From contig NC_018581.1 of NCBI RefSeq assembly GCF_000143885.2, forward strand, positions 5,208,001 to 5,272,000: a stretch of DNA of 64,000 nt, given 5' to 3'. Numbering within the stretch: the stretch's first letter is position 1; each line of letters starts with the position of its first letter. Under the pieces are notes generated by a model that worked only from the letters and a program-made list of their open reading frames with translations, made no database searches and was not told the origin of the DNA. The stretch comes from Gordonia sp. KTR9. GTDB lineage: Bacteria > Actinomycetota > Actinomycetes > Mycobacteriales > Mycobacteriaceae. Positions 25,959 to 35,380 of the stretch are shown here, piece after piece. A program made the position numbers and the translations under genes.

Positions 25959-27248
25959 GTGAGTGTGCGCGCAGGCATCGTGGTGACCGGAACCGAGGTC
26001 CTGACCGGCCGGATCGCCGACCAGAACGGACCCTGGCTGTCCGCGGAACTCCTCGAACTCGGGGTCGACGTCGCCCACATCACGATCTGCGGCGACCGAC
26101 CCGACGACCTCACCGCTCAGTTGCGCTTTCTCGCCGAGCAACAGGTGGACCTCATCGTCACCAGCGGCGGGCTCGGTCCCACCGCCGACGACCTGACCGT
26201 CGCCACCGTCGCCGCGTTCTGCGGTCGCGAACTGCTCCTCGATCCCGGACTCGAGGAACACATCGCCGCGATCATCCAGCGCTGGCGCGGGGTCGGATTC
26301 GACGTCGATTCCGGTCCGACGCGCGCCGGTATCCGCAAACAGGCCCTGGTACCGGTCGGGGCTGCTCCGGTACCACCCACCGGCACCGCGCCGGGTGTCG
26401 TCATCCCCGCTGCCGCCGGTGTCCCGACGATCGTCGTCCTGCCCGGTCCACCCAGCGAGCTCCAGGCGATGTGGCCGACGGCGATCGCCTCCGCGGCCAT
26501 CGCCGATGTCTTGTCCCGCGCCGACGATCTCCGTCAGGCGACCATCCGCGCCTACGGACTCCTCGAAGCCGAACTCGCCGAGACCCTCCGATCGGCGGAG
26601 ACCTCGATCTCCTCGTTCGATCGACTCGAGATCACCACCTGCCTACGACGAGGCGAACTCGACATGGTGACCCGATTCGCCGCCGGGGACACCCCGGTCT
26701 ACGACGCCCTGCTGGGTTTCCTCACCGAACACCATGGGCGGCAGATCTTCTCGACCGACGGTTCCACGATCGACGACCAGCTGGTGGCAGCGCTGGACGG
26801 GAAGCTGATCGCGACCGCGGAGTCCTGCACCGGTGGACTCGTCGCCGCCCGGCTGACCGATCGGCCCGGATCCTCGGCCTATGTGATGGGCGGCGTGGTC
26901 TCGTACTCCAACGACGCCAAATCCGACCTGCTCGACGTACCGACCGAGCTGATCGCCACGCATGGCGCCGTCAGCGTGGAGGTCGCGGCGGCGATGGCCG
27001 AAGGGGCTCTCACGCGATTCGGCACCGATGTCGCCGTGTCGACCACCGGCGTTGCCGGACCCGGTGGCGGCACCGAGGCCAAACCCGTCGGGACCGTGTG
27101 TTTCGGCGTGGCCCTCCGCGGCCGGCCCACCCTCACCGTCACCCGCAGGTTTCCCGGCGACCGCGAGCGTGTCCGGTCGCTGACCACCACCGCCGCACTG
27201 CATCTCGTCGTGCGTGCGCTCAACGAGACCGCCCCCTCCGCCCCGTGA
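25959..27248 (+). CDS. cinA: CinA family nicotinamide-nucleotide amidohydrolase
   Basis: A 429-residue two-domain protein. The N-terminal molybdopterin-binding-like domain has [15 protein letters not shown] [14 protein letters not shown] and the [13 protein letters not shown] motif. The C-terminal PncC domain has [26 protein letters not shown] and [19 protein letters not shown] and hydrolyses NMN to nicotinate mononucleotide. A TAGGCT hexamer seven bases upstream of the GTG and the lack of a ribosome-binding site suggest a leaderless transcript. The stop codon TGA is itself the first bases of a tandem repeat. Hen1 starts 207 bases downstream. Confidence 0.94.
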   Translation: MSVRAGIVVTGTEVLTGRIADQNGPWLSAELLELGVDVAHITICGDRPDDLTAQLRFLAEQQVDLIVTSGGLGPTADDLTVATVAAFCGRELLLDPGLEEHIAAIIQRWRGVGFDVDSGPTRAGIRKQALVPVGAAPVPPTGTAPGVVIPAAAGVPTIVVLPGPPSELQAMWPTAIASAAIADVLSRADDLRQATIRAYGLLEAELAETLRSAETSISSFDRLEITTCLRRGELDMVTRFAAGDTPVYDALLGFLTEHHGRQIFSTDGSTIDDQLVAALDGKLIATAESCTGGLVAARLTDRPGSSAYVMGGVVSYSNDAKSDLLDVPTELIATHGAVSVEVAAAMAEGALTRFGTDVAVSTTGVAGPGGGTEAKPVGTVCFGVALRGRPTLTVTRRFPGDRERVRSLTTTAALHLVVRALNETAPSAP

Positions 27249-27402
27249 GGCGCGAGGAGCGAAAGCAACCAGCCCCCTGCCCCCTGAAGGTGCGAGGAGC
27301 GAAAGCAACCAGCCCCCTGCCCCCTGAGGTGCGAGGAGCGACAGCACCAGCCCCCTGCCCCCTGAGGTGCGAGGAGCGAAAGCGACGAGCCTCGAAGGGC
27401 CC
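27246..27402 (+). repeat. Four-copy tandem array of a dispersed intergenic repeat
   Basis: Units begin at 27246, 27285, 27325 and 27363 and are 38-40 bases long. The core is TGAGGTGCGAGGAGCGAAAGC. Units 1-3 end in the run AGCCCCCTGCCCCC. Unit 4 ends GACGAGCCTCGAAGGGCC and matches the elements at 36279-36375 and 56423-56464. The array fills most of the gap between cinA and hen1. No open frame crosses it. Confidence 0.9.
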
Positions 27403-27455
27403 GCCGAGTCGAGAAACCTGTTTCCAGACCACAGTCGGTCAGTCAGACTGTCCGA

Positions 27456-28868
27456 ATGCTGTTGACCATCTCGGCCGAACGTTCGTCGATCCTCGAAACA
27501 CCGAGCGATCTGGGCTTCCTGCTGCACAAGCATCCGGAGAGGGTTCAGGCGTTCGATGTGTACGGAGGCACGGCGCATGTCTTCTACCCCGAGGTCGACG
27601 ACGACAGGTGCACGGCAGCGATGGTGATCGAGGTCGATCCGGTCGCGTTGGTGCGGGGACGTTCTGGTGCGCGCGACGGGTACGCGCTGGGCCAGTACGT
27701 CAACGACCGTCCCTACGTCGCGTCGTCGTTGCTCGCGGTGGCGATGGGGAAGGTGTTCCGGTCGGCGCTCCAGGGCCGCTGCGCCTCTCGGGATCGACTC
27801 GCGGAGTCGGAGCTGGATCTGACCATCGCCCTCCCCGCGGTCCCGGGTGATCCTGATCTGGTGCGCCGCTTGTTCGAACCCATGGGGTGGGACGTCACAG
27901 CCGACGCGATCGACTTGGATGCCACCAGACCCGAATGGGGAGCTGCACCGCTGGTGTCACTGACCCTCGTCGGGTCGCTTCGTCTGGCCGACGCGCTGAA
28001 TCACCTCTACGTCCTGCTGCCCGTGTTGGACGACGCGAAGCACTACTGGGTCGGCGACGACGAGGTCGACAAGCTGGTCCGCGCAGGATCGGGGTGGCTG
28101 GCCGCCCACCCGGAGAGGGAGCTGATCACTCATCGCTATCTGGCCCATCAGCGCGGACTGAAAGACGCTGCCACGCAGCGACTGATCGAGCTGGACGACC
28201 GGCCGCTCGACGACGCGGCGGACGACGCCGAGCCCGATGTCTCGCGTCCCCTGGTGCGGTGGAGGCACGACGCGGTCCTCGACGTCGTTCGTGAGTTCCG
28301 GCCGGCGACGATCGTCGACCTCGGGTGTGGACCGGGCGCGCTGCTCGGTTCGTTGCTCGAGCTGCACGGGGTGACACGTGTCATCGGAACGGACGTGTCC
28401 GACTCGTCCCTGTCGAAGGCAGCCAAGCGGTTGCATGTCGACCGGATGACCGAGCGCCAGTCCGGGCGCCTGACGTTGCTGCTGTCGTCGCTGCAGTACG
28501 AGGACGATCGCCTCGACGGCCTGGATCTGGCGATCCTCATGGAAGTCATCGAACACATGGACCCGGAACGGCTTCCGGCGGTCGTCGACAACGTCTTCGG
28601 GACGATGCGGCCACGCCGGGTCGTCGTCACGACACCCAACAGCGAGTACAACGTGCGGTATCCGGCTCTGGCCGAGGGCGGCTTCCGACACCCCGATCAC
28701 CGTTTCGAGTGGACCCGCCGGGAGTTCGGAACGTGGGCCCGCCAGGTAGGCGAACGCTACGGATACGACGTCGATCTGCGGCCCGTCGGCGAATGTGACG
28801 AGGAGGTCGGGTCGCCGACACAGATGGCCGTGTTCGCCCAATCGACCACGACAGGGGGATCAGCATGA
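27456..28868 (+). CDS. hen1: 3'-terminal RNA ribose 2'-O-methyltransferase Hen1
   Basis: A 470-residue full-length bacterial Hen1. The N-terminal half (to about residue 240) is the Hen1-specific domain that in relatives activates the Pnkp ligase. The C-terminal half is an S-adenosylmethionine methyltransferase: DLGCGPGALLGSLLE near residue 289, then EVIEHMDPERL and FRHPDHRFEWTRREF, which carry the Glu/His residues that bind the catalytic metal, and TTPNSEYN. The enzyme methylates the 2'-OH at the 3' end of a broken RNA before sealing, which protects the repaired site. The stop overlaps the start of Pnkp (ATGA), so the two are translationally coupled. Confidence 0.96.
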   Translation: MLLTISAERSSILETPSDLGFLLHKHPERVQAFDVYGGTAHVFYPEVDDDRCTAAMVIEVDPVALVRGRSGARDGYALGQYVNDRPYVASSLLAVAMGKVFRSALQGRCASRDRLAESELDLTIALPAVPGDPDLVRRLFEPMGWDVTADAIDLDATRPEWGAAPLVSLTLVGSLRLADALNHLYVLLPVLDDAKHYWVGDDEVDKLVRAGSGWLAAHPERELITHRYLAHQRGLKDAATQRLIELDDRPLDDAADDAEPDVSRPLVRWRHDAVLDVVREFRPATIVDLGCGPGALLGSLLELHGVTRVIGTDVSDSSLSKAAKRLHVDRMTERQSGRLTLLLSSLQYEDDRLDGLDLAILMEVIEHMDPERLPAVVDNVFGTMRPRRVVVTTPNSEYNVRYPALAEGGFRHPDHRFEWTRREFGTWARQVGERYGYDVDLRPVGECDEEVGSPTQMAVFAQSTTTGGSA

Positions 28869-31357
28869 CCGAACTGAGCATCCCGGAACTGTCCCTGGTC
28901 GTCCTCGTCGGGACCAGTGGTTCCGGCAAGTCGGTGTTCGCGGGCACCCACTTCCTGCCGACAGAGGTCGTGTCCAGTGACGACTGCCGCGCGATGGTCT
29001 CGGATGACCCGAATGACCAAGGGGCGACCACAGATGCGTTCGACCTGCTCGAATACATCGTCGGCAAGCGGCTCGATCGCGGCCGGCTGACCGTCGTCGA
29101 CGCCACCAACGTGCAGGCCTCCGCGCGCAAGTCGCTGGTGGCACTGGCGAAGGATCACGATGTGCTCCCGGTGGCGATCGTCCTCGATCTTCCGGTCGCA
29201 CTGGCGCTGGAGCGCAATGCTTCTCGGCCGGACCGCGACTTCGGCGCGCACGTTGTCAAGCGTCAGCACGACCAGCTACGGCGGTCGTTGCGCGGCCTCA
29301 AGCGCGAGGGATTCCGCGCGATCCATGTCCTGGGCTCCCCCGAGGCCGTCGCGTCGGCCTCGATCGTGCGGACACGCCTGCTCAACGACCGTCGGGACGA
29401 ATACGGTCCATTCGATGTCATCGGGGATGTGCATGGTTGTCGCGAAGAGCTCGAGATCCTCCTCCGGCGACTGGGTTACGCGATCGTCGGCGAGGAGGGC
29501 CACTCCGTGGACGCCGCACACCCAGATGGTCGCCGAGCGGTCTTCGTCGGCGATCTGATCGATCGCGGTCCGGACTCTCCCGGCACCCTCCGTCTGGTGA
29601 TGGGTATGGTCGCGAGTGGCAACGCCCTCTGTGTATCGGGCAATCACGAGGCGAAACTCGTTCGCGCACTGGGCCGGAAGGATGTCAGGGCGACCCACGG
29701 TCTGCAGGAGACCTTGGATCAGCTGGCAACCGAGGACGATGCGTTCGTCGCCGAGGTCCGTCGGTTCTGCGACAGCCTCGTCGCCCATTACGTGTTCGAC
29801 GACGGCGGACTGGTCGTCGCCCATGCGGGCCTGGCCGAGAAGTATCACGGCCGGGCCTCCGGCCGGGTGCGGGCGTTCGCCCTGTACGGCGACACGAGCG
29901 GTGAGACCGACGAGTTCGGCCTACCGATCCGCTACCCGTGGGCTGATGAGTATCGCGGTGCGGCAACCGTTTTGTACGGGCACACGCCGGTACCCGAGAC
30001 CGAGTGGATCAACAACACGATGTGCCTGGACACGGGGTGCGTCTTCGGGGGTAGCCTCACCGCGCTGCGATATCCCGAGCGAGAGGTCATGTCGGTACCG
30101 GCGCGGGCGACGTACTACCAGCCCATCCGCCCCCTGGTCCCGCCGTCCCGCCGCCCGGAGGTGTTGAGGCTGACCGATGTCCTCGGGCACCGCGTCATCT
30201 CCACCGAGTACATGGGACGGATCTCCGTACGAGATGAGACCGCCGCGGGCGCACTGGAAGTGATGAGCAGGTTCGCGATTGCGCCGGCCGGGTTGTTCTA
30301 CCTGCCGCCGACGATGTCGCCGGTGGACAGCTCGTCGCGCGACGAATTCCTGGAGCACCCGGATGAGGCATTCGACCACTACGCGAAGCACTCGATCGGT
30401 CGGGTCGTCTGCGAAGAGAAGCACATGGGGTCTCGCGCCGTCGTCAGTGTGGCGCGCGACGGGTCCGGCTCCGTCCATTCCCGCACCGGGCGGGCGTTCT
30501 TCTCCGACGAACGGCAGGCGGCGGTGCTGTCGCGGATTGCCGACGCGGTCACCGAGGCGGGCTTGTGGACCGAGCTCGACACCACCCGCCTACTGGTGGA
30601 CGCCGAGGTGCTGCCGTGGACAGCGAAGGCGGAGCCGATGGTTCGTAGTCAGTACGCCAGGGTCGGAGCCGCGGCGACAACCGCGATACCGGCCACGATC
30701 GACGTGCTGACGGCCGCGGCCGCGCGAGGGGCCGACGTCGGCGATCTACTCGACAGGACCCGAACACGCGGCGTCAACGCCGGCCTCTTCGTCGATTCCT
30801 ATCGCCATCACGTCCAACCGATCGCTTCCCCGTTGGGTATCCAGGTTGCACCTTTCCAGGTCCTCGCCGGGGATGCCGCGACGTACGAGAACCGTGATCA
30901 CCAATGGCATCTCGACATCGCCGACCGCCTGGCCGTCGCCGACCCGGAACTGTTCCGGCCCACCCGCCGCCTCGTCGTGGAGACCACCGCAGAATCCTCT
31001 CGCGCGGCGGGTGTGACCTGGTGGGAGGACCTGACCGCGAACGGCGGCGAAGGTATGGTCGTCAAGCCGCTCGCCAATCTCGTGCGCGGCCCCAAGGGCC
31101 TCGTACAGCCCGGGCTCAAAGTCCGTGGGCGCGAGTACCTGCGGATCATCTACGGCCCCGACTACACCGACCCGACGACGCTCGCTCGGCTCAAGAACCG
31201 CAATCTCCGACTGAAACGGTCGATGGCGCTTCGGGAGTACGCGCTGGGCCTCGAAGCCCTCCGTCGAGCGGTGGCCGGAGAGCCGCTGTGGCGCGTTCAC
31301 CAGTGCGTGTTCGGCGTCCTCGCGATGGAGTCGGAGGCCGTCGACCCGCGACTGTAA
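28865..31357 (+). CDS. pnkp: Polynucleotide kinase-phosphatase-ligase (Pnkp), RNA repair
   Basis: An 830-residue three-module enzyme. The 5'-kinase has the P-loop GTSGSGKS near residue 16. The central metallophosphoesterase (from about residue 184) has GDVHGCREE, GDLIDRGPDSP, SGNHE and HAG. The C-terminal adenylyltransferase/ligase has the nucleotidyl-Lys motif EEKHMGSRA near residue 520, GGEGMVVKP and a following KVRGREYL. The three activities heal 5'-OH and 2',3'-cyclic-phosphate ends and, with Hen1, seal RNA cut by ribotoxins such as tRNA anticodon nucleases. All catalytic motifs appear intact. It ends one base from the convergent FadD gene, leaving no room for a terminator. Confidence 0.97.
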   Translation: MTELSIPELSLVVLVGTSGSGKSVFAGTHFLPTEVVSSDDCRAMVSDDPNDQGATTDAFDLLEYIVGKRLDRGRLTVVDATNVQASARKSLVALAKDHDVLPVAIVLDLPVALALERNASRPDRDFGAHVVKRQHDQLRRSLRGLKREGFRAIHVLGSPEAVASASIVRTRLLNDRRDEYGPFDVIGDVHGCREELEILLRRLGYAIVGEEGHSVDAAHPDGRRAVFVGDLIDRGPDSPGTLRLVMGMVASGNALCVSGNHEAKLVRALGRKDVRATHGLQETLDQLATEDDAFVAEVRRFCDSLVAHYVFDDGGLVVAHAGLAEKYHGRASGRVRAFALYGDTSGETDEFGLPIRYPWADEYRGAATVLYGHTPVPETEWINNTMCLDTGCVFGGSLTALRYPEREVMSVPARATYYQPIRPLVPPSRRPEVLRLTDVLGHRVISTEYMGRISVRDETAAGALEVMSRFAIAPAGLFYLPPTMSPVDSSSRDEFLEHPDEAFDHYAKHSIGRVVCEEKHMGSRAVVSVARDGSGSVHSRTGRAFFSDERQAAVLSRIADAVTEAGLWTELDTTRLLVDAEVLPWTAKAEPMVRSQYARVGAAATTAIPATIDVLTAAAARGADVGDLLDRTRTRGVNAGLFVDSYRHHVQPIASPLGIQVAPFQVLAGDAATYENRDHQWHLDIADRLAVADPELFRPTRRLVVETTAESSRAAGVTWWEDLTANGGEGMVVKPLANLVRGPKGLVQPGLKVRGREYLRIIYGPDYTDPTTLARLKNRNLRLKRSMALREYALGLEALRRAVAGEPLWRVHQCVFGVLAMESEAVDPRL

Positions 31358-31358
31358 G

Positions 31359-33005
31359 TCAGAGCGGCCCGGTCGGCAGGTGCCGGCGGACCAGCTTGCC
31401 GGTGGGGTTGCGTGGCAACTCGTCGACGAAGACGACGTCTCGCGGCACCTTGTAGCGAGCCAGGTGACCCTTGACGTGCGCCTTGATGTCCTCGGGCGTC
31501 GGATTGGCGTGTTCGGCCACGACGATGAAGGCGCGCAACCGCTTTCCGTATTCGTCGTCGTCGACGCCGATCACCGCGACGTCGTCGATGTCGGGATGTC
31601 GGCCGAGGAGGTTCTCCACCTCGAGCGGATAGACGTTCTCGCCGCCGGAGACGATCATGTCGTCGTCGCGGCCGTCGATGTGGAGAAGTCCGTGCTCGTC
31701 GAACCGGGCCATGTCGCCGGTGGACATGTACCCGTCGATGACTTCCTTGTTGCGGCCGTCGGTGTACCCCTCGAACGGGGCGCCGTTGCGCACGAACAGC
31801 CTTCCGCGCACGTTGGTTCCGGAGATCCGCTTGCCGTCGTCGTCGAAGAGCGCCAGTCGGCTGGTGACCGGCGCTCGGCCCACCGTGCCCGGCGCCAGGC
31901 GCAGTTCTTTCGGCTGGGCGACCGTGGCGATCGCCACCTCGGTCGAACCGTACAGGTTGTAGAGCACGTCACCGAAGGTGTCCTGCACCGCCTCCGAAAG
32001 GGTCGGCGACAGTGCGGAACCCGCGAGCACGATGATCTTCAGCGACGACACGTCGTATTTGCCGATGACCTCGGGTCCGAGAGCGACCATGCGGTGCAGC
32101 ATGGTCGGGACCGCCACCAACACCTCCGCCTTGTGCTCGGAGATCGCTGCCAGCGTCTTCTCGGCGTCGAACCGGCGCATCACCACGGTCTTGTTGCCCA
32201 GCGCGGTCCCCACACCCCACAGCGCGAAACCGGTCGAGTGGAAGATCGGTGAGACGATCACCATGGCACTACGTTGGGGCAACGGAATGCGGTCCAGGAG
32301 AAGGGCACTGGCGAACGGGGACATCTTGGAACGCTGGGCGCCCTTGGGCAGCCCCGTGGTACCGCTGGTGAGGATGACGAGCCCACCCCACTCCGCCGGC
32401 TCGGGCGGGGTGGACGAGTCGCCGCTGTCGACGATGTCGTCGAGGGTCCGGACGCCGTCGCCGGTCGGGCGGTTGCCGTCGACCCACGTGACGATACGCA
32501 GGGTGTCGGCGGGCAGGGTGTCGGCGAGGTCGGTGAACTCCTCGTCGTAGAGCATCGCGACGATCTTCTCGCGCTCGGCGACCTCGGCGAACTGCGTCTT
32601 GCCGAAGCCGGTGTTCATCATCGCGAGGCGGAATCCGGCCTTGCCCGCGGCACTCATGGTGGTCAACAGGCCTCGATGGTCCCGCGCGATCACGCCGATG
32701 ACCGACCCCGGTTTGATCCCGGACGACAGCAAGAAATTGGCGAGTGCGTTCGCGTGTGCGTTCAGTTCACCGAAGGTCAGCTCGCCGTGTTCGTCGGCGA
32801 CCGCCCCGGCCTCGGGGTACTCGTCGGCTCCGTGCGCCACCGCCGCTGCGCACGGACCGATGATCTTGGCACGCTTGATCGTGGTCAGCAGTTCCTTGGG
32901 CCGCGTCGGATCCACCAGGCCCGACCGCCGCAGGACCTTGAAAGCGCCGAACGCGTCCTGCGCCGATTCGACCACCGTGCCGACTGCACCGGTCACCGAG
33001 ACCAT
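31359..33005 (-). CDS. Acyl-CoA synthetase (FadD-type AMP-binding ligase)
   Basis: A 548-residue ANL-superfamily enzyme. The ATP-binding motif is ILTSGTTGLPKGA, the hinge region GRDDDMIVSGGENVYPLEVE, and the C-terminal catalytic Lys is in NPTGKLVRR. The middle YNLYGSTEVA motif is standard. It activates a carboxylic or fatty acid to the acyl-CoA through an acyl-adenylate. The ATG at 33005 is chosen over a GTG two codons earlier; a GGTGGGG site is upstream. The chain length is not predictable; the closest resemblance is to FadD enzymes of mycobacteria. It is convergent with Pnkp and stands alone on its strand. Confidence 0.93.
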   Translation of the reverse strand: MVSVTGAVGTVVESAQDAFGAFKVLRRSGLVDPTRPKELLTTIKRAKIIGPCAAAVAHGADEYPEAGAVADEHGELTFGELNAHANALANFLLSSGIKPGSVIGVIARDHRGLLTTMSAAGKAGFRLAMMNTGFGKTQFAEVAEREKIVAMLYDEEFTDLADTLPADTLRIVTWVDGNRPTGDGVRTLDDIVDSGDSSTPPEPAEWGGLVILTSGTTGLPKGAQRSKMSPFASALLLDRIPLPQRSAMVIVSPIFHSTGFALWGVGTALGNKTVVMRRFDAEKTLAAISEHKAEVLVAVPTMLHRMVALGPEVIGKYDVSSLKIIVLAGSALSPTLSEAVQDTFGDVLYNLYGSTEVAIATVAQPKELRLAPGTVGRAPVTSRLALFDDDGKRISGTNVRGRLFVRNGAPFEGYTDGRNKEVIDGYMSTGDMARFDEHGLLHIDGRDDDMIVSGGENVYPLEVENLLGRHPDIDDVAVIGVDDDEYGKRLRAFIVVAEHANPTPEDIKAHVKGHLARYKVPRDVVFVDELPRNPTGKLVRRHLPTGPL

Positions 33006-33443
33006 GTCCACCCCACCTTTCGCGGCTGAGCCGCGTTGTCATCCTGTTCGGGTCGGCTGCGCGCTCGACGCACCTCTGGTCACCCTCGTCACCAGTCGCG
33101 ATACAGGTGCACAGGATATTGCCGACCCTGCCGGTCGATGTCCGTTTCACCCGAAACGATTGTCGCGCTGCACTGTTCACCGCATCTCGCGCACGGCCAC
33201 CGTTCGCCGGCCCTTGCGGGTCAGCCGGACGGCGAACTCGTGGCGACAGGCTACCAAGTCTGACAACCCCCGTCTTCAGATTGACGGTGGCGCCGAACCT
33301 GAGCCGCCGCGTAGGCGGCATGGACCTCGCCCTGCGTGCTGGGAAACCCGGCGAAACGGACGCGGTCGGTCACCGAACTCTCTGGCTCGCGTCCGTTTCG
33401 GCATACTGTTCGAGTACTCAGTACTTCGAAACCGGAGGTTCCC
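33006..33443. other. Divergent intergenic region between fadD and the DUF808 gene
   Basis: 438 bases with no supportable gene. A hairpin with arms GTTCGCC/GGCGAAC spans 33202-33237. A near-palindrome precedes the DUF808 gene (see 33409). The high GC shadow frames here have no ribosome-binding sites or family matches. Confidence 0.55.
33409..33430. promoter_or_regulatory. Near-palindrome upstream of the DUF808 gene
   Basis: TTCGAGTACT-CA-GTACTTCGAA: two AGTACT hexamers separated by one base and flanked by TTCGA/TCGAA. It ends 13 bases before the GTG start and follows a CATACT hexamer at 33402-33407 that could be a -10. It may be an operator or lie at the transcript start. Confidence 0.35.
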
Positions 33444-34394
33444 GTGGCCAGTGGTCTCGTCGCCTTGCTCGATGACATCGTGACCCTCACCCGGGCTGCC
33501 GCCGCATCTCTCGACGACATCGGCGCCGCGGCCGGCAAGGCCAGCGTCAAGGCGGCGGGCGTGGTGGTCGACGACACCGCGGTCACGCCGCGCTACGTCC
33601 ACGGGTTCACTCCAGACCGTGAACTCCCGATCGTCCGGAAGATCGCCATCGGATCGATCCGCAACAAGCTGCTCATCATCCTGCCGGTTGCGATGATCCT
33701 CAGTCAGTTCCTGCCCGGGGCGCTTCCCTACCTGCTGATCGCCGGCGGCCTGTTCCTGTGCTTCGAAGGTGCCGAGAAGGTGTGGGAAGCGGTTGGCGGC
33801 GGCCACCACGAGGAGGAACAGGCAGCTGGTGAGGCCGGTCCCGAGTTCGAGAAGACGATGGTCAACGGCGCGATCCGCACCGATCTGATCCTGTCGGCGG
33901 AGATCATGGTCATCTCGCTGTCCTCGGTGGAGTCCGAACCCTTCTGGACGCGCCTGGCCGTACTCGTGGTCGTGGCCTTCTTGATCACCGCCCTCGTCTA
34001 CGGCGTCGTCGCGATCATCGTGAAAATGGACGACGTCGGCCTGTCGCTGGCCCAGCGCGACTCGACAGCGCTGCAGAAGATCGGCCGCGGCCTGGTCCGC
34101 GCGATGCCCAAGATCATGTCGACGCTGACCGTCGTCGGTATCGCGGCCATGCTCTGGGTGGGCGGCCACATCCTGATCGTGAACGTGGGCGAAGCCGGTT
34201 TCCACTGGCCGGCGGACCGGCTCCACGACGTCGAGCACTGGTTCGGCCATCTCGTCCACGGTGGATTCGGCTCCGTGCTCTCCTGGACCGCCGGCACCGT
34301 GCTCTCCGCCGTCGTCGGCCTGGTGGTCGGTGCGATCATCGTGGCGATCCTGCACGTCATCCCGCGTCGGAAGAAGGACGCGACCGCGCACTGA
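33444..34394 (+). CDS. DUF808 (YedI-like) inner-membrane protein
   Basis: A 316-residue member of the DUF808/YedI family. The N-terminal ASGLVALLDDIVTLTRAAAASLDDIGAA...KAAGVVVDDTAVTP block is diagnostic. About six membrane spans follow (for example LLIILPVAMILSQFLPGALPYLLIAGGLFLCFEG). The GTG start follows a GGAGG seven bases upstream; the longer frame extends into the promoter region. The function of the family is unknown. It is followed 66 bases later by a TauE/SafE transporter on the same strand, perhaps on one transcript. Confidence 0.92.
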   Translation: MASGLVALLDDIVTLTRAAAASLDDIGAAAGKASVKAAGVVVDDTAVTPRYVHGFTPDRELPIVRKIAIGSIRNKLLIILPVAMILSQFLPGALPYLLIAGGLFLCFEGAEKVWEAVGGGHHEEEQAAGEAGPEFEKTMVNGAIRTDLILSAEIMVISLSSVESEPFWTRLAVLVVVAFLITALVYGVVAIIVKMDDVGLSLAQRDSTALQKIGRGLVRAMPKIMSTLTVVGIAAMLWVGGHILIVNVGEAGFHWPADRLHDVEHWFGHLVHGGFGSVLSWTAGTVLSAVVGLVVGAIIVAILHVIPRRKKDATAH

Positions 34395-34460
34395 GCCCCG
34401 TCGAAACCACCCCGGTGACTCCGCCGCTGTCGCCGGACGGCACCCTCGAACTCTGTGACC

Positions 34461-35237
34461 ATGTGGGAACTAGTCGCCGTGCTCGTCGCCGGCGTCGGGG
34501 CGGGCGCCATCAACGCCTTGGTCGGCAGCGGGACCCTCATCACGTTCCCGACGCTGGTCGCGTTCGGCGTTCCGCCCGTGACCGCGACGATGTCCAACGC
34601 GATCGGGCTGGTGGCCGGCGGGGTGTCCGGCACATGGGGATATCGGCGCGAACTCGAGGGCCAGTGGCCGCGCCTCCGCTGGCAGATACCCGCGTCGTTC
34701 GTCGGTGCGATCGTCGGCTGCTGGCTTCTGCTCCACCTGCCGGAGTCCGTGTTCGAGACGGTCGTCCCGGTTCTGCTCGTCGCCGCGCTGATCCTGGTCG
34801 TCGCCCAGCCCTACATCCAGAAATGGGTGGGCCGCCGCTCGTCCACCGGCGGTGACCTCACCCCACAACACCTCGGTCCCGTACGAATGACCGCGATGAT
34901 CGTCGGCACCTTCGCCGTGGGCGTCTACGGTGGCTACTTCACGGCTGCTCAGGGCATCCTGCTGATGGGCATCCTCGGCGTGGTGGTGCCCGATCATCTG
35001 CAACGCATGAATGCGGCGAAGAACCTCCTCGCCCTGGTCGTGAACGTCGTCGCCGCCGTCACGTACACGCTCGTCGCGTTCGACCGGATCGACTGGTCGG
35101 CCGCCGCGGCCATCGCGGTCGGATCGCTTGTCGGCGGCTTCATCGGCGCCCGCTACGGACGCCGCCTCTCACCACCAGCGCTCCGCGCGGTGATCGTCCT
35201 CGTCGGGTTGATCGGCCTGTGGCGCTTGCTGGCCTGA
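34461..35237 (+). CDS. TauE/SafE-family (DUF81) anion exporter
   Basis: A 258-residue membrane protein with about eight spans. The N-terminal AGVGAGAINALVGSGTLITFPTL repeat and its second-half copy (YGGYFTAAQGILLMGILG) are the two internal repeats typical of the family. Members move sulfite, sulfoacetate or other organosulfur anions, usually outward. The start may be the GTG at 34455 or this ATG; neither has a clear ribosome-binding site. No sulfur genes are adjacent, so the substrate is open. Confidence 0.9.
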   Translation: MWELVAVLVAGVGAGAINALVGSGTLITFPTLVAFGVPPVTATMSNAIGLVAGGVSGTWGYRRELEGQWPRLRWQIPASFVGAIVGCWLLLHLPESVFETVVPVLLVAALILVVAQPYIQKWVGRRSSTGGDLTPQHLGPVRMTAMIVGTFAVGVYGGYFTAAQGILLMGILGVVVPDHLQRMNAAKNLLALVVNVVAAVTYTLVAFDRIDWSAAAAIAVGSLVGGFIGARYGRRLSPPALRAVIVLVGLIGLWRLLA

Positions 35238-35380
35238 GGCTGGGCCTGTGGAGGAGGGTTGGAGCCTGCCGCCGGGCGCGCCAGGACGGCTGGACTCGCC
35301 TGGCTGAAACGCCGAAGCCGCGCGACGACTGCCGGCGCCGGGGACAATGACCGGAGGTCAGGACAACCGAGGAGCGCGCG

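Noticed and set aside
27246..27402. Repeat array as a CRISPR or a coding repeat
   Set aside because: No spacers; variable unit length (38-40 bases) breaks any reading frame.
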